9,021 nucleotides of DNA, from the NCBI GenBank assembly GCA_946482375.1, contig CAMLRH010000095.1, positions 1 to 9,021 on the forward strand. The letters run 5' to 3'. Position 1 is the stretch's first letter, and every line of letters begins with the position of its first letter. A model generated the notes under the pieces. It was not told the origin of the DNA, ran no database searches, and saw only the letters and a program-made list of their open reading frames with translations. The position numbers were made by a program, and so were the translations under genes. Shown one piece after another: positions 7,214-9,021 of this stretch. The stretch comes from an uncultured Caulobacteraceae bacterium. GTDB taxonomy: Bacteria; Pseudomonadota; Alphaproteobacteria; Caulobacterales; Caulobacteraceae.

Positions 7214-7744
7214 ATGTATCGCCCGCTTTTGGCCGCGGCCGCCGTCCTGGCGCTGGCGGCCTGCGCCACACCCACCTACTACGCCCCCGCCAACCCGAAC
7301 GCCGCGAACTCCATCGGTTTCTCGGAGTACCGGATCGAGAACAACCGCTACCGCGTCTCCTTCCAGGGCGGTCAGGGCGCCTCGCCGAACCTGGTGAGCG
7401 ACTACACCTTCCTGCGCGCGGCCGAGATTACGCTGCGCGACGGTTACGACTGGTTCCAGGTCGTCGACCGGTTCGGCGAACAGACCGCCGCCGGCGCGAG
7501 CGGCCCGCGCCTCTCCATCGGCGGCGGCGCCAGCAGCTACAGCGGCCGAGGCTGGGGCGGCTCCGGGGTCGGCGTTGGGATTGGCACCAGCTTCCCCATT
7601 GGCGGCGCCGGCTCCAGCGGGGCCTTCTCGCGGACCATCGAGATCGTCCTGGGCCGGGGCGCCAAGCCCGCCAGCCCGGATGTCTACGACGCCCGGCAGG
7701 TGGCCGCCTCGCTCGCGCCGGGCGCGCCGAGAGCCGCCTACTAG
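7214..7744 (+). CDS. CC0125/CC1285-type lipoprotein
   Basis: This 176-residue predicted lipoprotein has a short basic start (MYRP), a hydrophobic core and the lipobox LALAAC with Cys17 lipidated. Residues 34-83, IGFSEYRIENNRYRVSFQGG and then FLRAAEITLRDGYDWFQVV, match the conserved pattern of the family named after Caulobacter CC0125/CC1285 (Y-x-E-x-R-I-E-x-NRYRV-x-F, then RAAE-x-TL-x-GYDWF). The function of the family is unknown. Residues 98-138 are a Gly/Ser-rich segment resembling a flexible or glycine-zipper-like region, followed by a predicted strand RTIEIVLGRG and a variable tail. GAAAGGA at 7198-7204 supports the start. It lies 37 bases after the pseudouridine synthase and 32 bases before crcB, so it may be part of the same transcript. 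Its presence is one of the better hints that the organism belongs to the Caulobacterales. Confidence 0.85.
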   Translation: MYRPLLAAAAVLALAACATPTYYAPANPNAANSIGFSEYRIENNRYRVSFQGGQGASPNLVSDYTFLRAAEITLRDGYDWFQVVDRFGEQTAAGASGPRLSIGGGASSYSGRGWGGSGVGVGIGTSFPIGGAGSSGAFSRTIEIVLGRGAKPASPDVYDARQVAASLAPGAPRAAY

Positions 7745-7755
7745 CGGACGGTTGA

Positions 7756-7774
7756 GCCCCGTCGCATAAGGGGC
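7756..7774 (+). promoter_or_regulatory. Short hairpin covering the crcB ribosome site
   Basis: GCCCC (7756-7760) can pair with GGGGC (7770-7774) across a 9-base loop, three bases before the crcB ATG. The only purine-rich stretch near the start, AGGGG (7769-7773), is in the 3' arm, so the fold would hide it. It is far too small to be a crcB-motif fluoride riboswitch. Five GC pairs can arise by chance at this base composition. Confidence 0.25.
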
Positions 7775-7776
7775 CG

Positions 7777-8160
7777 ATGAGCAAGCTTCTCTACGTGGCC
7801 CTGGGTGGCGCGGCGGGCGCCGTGGCGCGCTATCTCGTGGGCATGCAGACGCTGCGCGCGTTCGGGCCCAACTGGCCGTGGGGCACGTTCGCGGTGAACA
7901 TCGTGGGCGGCTTCCTGATGGGCGCGCTCGCTGGTTGGCTCGCCCATCGCGGCGATGCGGACCAGGAGCGTTGGCGTCTGTTGCTGGGCGTCGGCGTGCT
8001 CGGCGGCTTCACGACCTTTTCGGCCTTCTCGCTGGAGGCCGCGCTGATGATCGAGCGGCGTGATTACGGGCAGGCGTTCTCCTATGCGACCGGGTCGGTG
8101 ATCCTGTCGGTGGCGGCGCTGTTCGCGGGCCTGATGATCGCGCGGCGGGTGTTCGCGTGA
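7777..8160 (+). CDS. crcB: Fluoride-specific ion channel CrcB/Fluc
   Basis: This 127-residue inner-membrane protein is a full-length Fluc-type channel, which works as an antiparallel dual-topology dimer and lets fluoride leave the cytoplasm. Four membrane helices are visible: about 4-24, 36-57, 68-92 and 99-122. Family motifs are ALGGAAGAVARY (8-19), GTFAVNIVGGFLMG (36-49, with the pore Asn41) and GVLGGFTTFSAFSLE (73-87). The last contains the TM3 break with its central sodium-site segment and the Phe residues (F81, F84) of the family's Phe box. The length is typical. The start follows a weak AGGGG only three bases away. The TGA stop overlaps the next gene's GTG (GTGA, 8157-8160), so crcB and the RluC-like gene are coupled. 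The 32-base gap upstream is too short for a fluoride riboswitch, so expression probably depends on the upstream genes' transcription. Confidence 0.95.
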   Translation: MSKLLYVALGGAAGAVARYLVGMQTLRAFGPNWPWGTFAVNIVGGFLMGALAGWLAHRGDADQERWRLLLGVGVLGGFTTFSAFSLEAALMIERRDYGQAFSYATGSVILSVAALFAGLMIARRVFA

Positions 8161-9021
8161 GGGAAGTCCGCACCCTCTACGTCGACGCCGGGGAGGACGG
8201 TGTGCGGCTGGACCGCTGGTTCAAGCGCCGCTGGCCGCACCTGTCTCACATCCAGATCAACAAGCTGGCCCGCTCGGGCCAGATCCGCGTCGACGGCGCC
8301 CGGGCCAAGGCCGACACGCGGCTCACGGCCGGCTCGCAGGTGCGCGTGCCGCCGCTGCCGGACGCGCCCGAGCCCGGCGAGCGCAAGGCCATCTCCGACC
8401 GCGACGCCGCCTTCGCCCGCTCGCTGGTGCTCTACGAGGACGAGGAGGTGCTGGCGCTGAACAAGCCGTCGGGCCTCGCCGTCCAGGGTGGCACCAAGAC
8501 CACCCAGCACATCGACCGCCTGCTCAGCGCCTGGGGCGAGGGGCTGGAGCGCCCACGCCTCGTCCACCGCCTCGACCGCGACACCTCGGGCGTCCTGTTG
8601 CTCGGCAAGACGCCGGGCGCAGCGGCGAAGCTGTCGGGGGCCTTTGCGCGGAGACGGGCGCAGAAGACCTATTGGGCCATCGTGGCTGGGGCTCCGAAGC
8701 CGCACGAGGGTGTCATTGAGCTACCGCTGGTGAAGAGGGGCGTCGGCGACCGGGAACTGGTGATGCCGGCCGACCCGAAGGATCCGCGCGCCGAGCCGGC
8801 GGAGACCGAGTACGTCACCGTCAGCCGGGCCGCCCATCGCGCCACGTGGCTGGCGCTGCGGCCCTATACCGGCCGCACCCATCAGCTGCGCGCGCATATG
8901 AAGGCCATCGGCCATCCCATCCTCGGCGATCCCAAGTACGGCGACGAGGCGTCCGGCCAACTCTCCGGCGGTCTCAAGCTGCAGCTCCATGCCCGCCGCG
9001 TGACCCTGCCGCATCCGTCGG
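8157..9021 (+). CDS. rluC: RluC/RluD-type pseudouridine synthase with S4 domain, 5' part
   Basis: The first 288 codons are present and the gene runs past the window end. The S4 RNA-binding domain spans about 16-65 (VRLDRWFKRRWP, INKLARSGQIRVDG, GSQVRVP). The catalytic core follows: LVLYEDEEVLALNKPSGLAVQ (90-110), HRLDRDTSG (137-145, catalytic Asp140), ARRRAQKTYWAIVAG (164-178), TGRTHQLRAHMKAIGHPILGD (238-258) and PKYGD (259-263), then the start of the LHARRVTLPHPS ending. S4 plus core is the architecture of RluC and RluD, which modify 23S rRNA. RluC is favoured from the usual alphaproteobacterial pairing with crcB, but target uridines cannot be read from sequence. The start is GTG at 8157 overlapping the crcB stop. 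It opens directly with REVRTLYVDAGEDGVRLD, and no in-frame ATG exists near the start. Perhaps 20-40 residues are missing at the C-terminus. Confidence 0.92.
   Translation, partial: MREVRTLYVDAGEDGVRLDRWFKRRWPHLSHIQINKLARSGQIRVDGARAKADTRLTAGSQVRVPPLPDAPEPGERKAISDRDAAFARSLVLYEDEEVLALNKPSGLAVQGGTKTTQHIDRLLSAWGEGLERPRLVHRLDRDTSGVLLLGKTPGAAAKLSGAFARRRAQKTYWAIVAGAPKPHEGVIELPLVKRGVGDRELVMPADPKDPRAEPAETEYVTVSRAAHRATWLALRPYTGRTHQLRAHMKAIGHPILGDPKYGDEASGQLSGGLKLQLHARRVTLPHPS

Noticed and set aside
7745..7776. Possible fluoride riboswitch ahead of crcB
   Set aside because: Only 32 bases separate the stop and start, and the sequence lacks the crcB-motif pseudoknot elements. Only a small GC hairpin is there.

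Overview
The window is a gene-dense, high-GC stretch of bacterial chromosome. By eye, codon third positions are mostly G or C. Every gene I can support is on the + strand, the largest gap is about 72 bases, and neighbouring genes often overlap by a start/stop such as ATGA or GTGA. Protein families and order (CC0125/CC1285-type lipoprotein, rarA, crcB, S4-domain pseudouridine synthase) point to an alphaproteobacterium, most likely Caulobacterales such as Phenylobacterium, Caulobacter or Brevundimonas. The genus is inference. I see no mobile element, CRISPR array, tRNA, rRNA or phage gene.

Region 1 (1-2142) looks like one operon. It has the 3' end of a VOC/glyoxalase-fold gene, a small ArsR-type repressor gene, a MmcQ/YjbR-fold gene and a TetA-like MFS drug/H+ antiporter gene. 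Their tight packing suggests a self-regulated detoxification or efflux cassette with unknown substrate. Region 2 (2143-4269) encodes two predicted lipoproteins: an HtrA/Do-type serine protease with two PDZ domains, and a DUF4142 protein with a polyproline spacer. Both should act in the envelope.

Region 3 (4270-7176) is a coupled set: rarA (clamp-loader-like AAA+ ATPase of replication-fork maintenance), an unrecognised multi-pass membrane protein with visibly relaxed codon use, and a single-domain RluA-family pseudouridine synthase. A strong hairpin of 11+3 base pairs encloses the likely rarA start codon and is the most unusual non-coding structure here. Region 4 (7177-9021) has a CC0125/CC1285-type lipoprotein, crcB (fluoride channel) and the first 288 codons of an S4-domain RluC-like pseudouridine synthase that runs off the end.

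Overall this is mostly ordinary housekeeping and envelope chromosome. I do not see a clear new multi-gene system. The items most worth a second look are the rarA start hairpin with its nested micro-ORF, the orphan membrane protein inside the rarA operon, the lipid-anchored HtrA protease with an altered histidine motif, and the VOC-ArsR-YjbR-MFS cassette.
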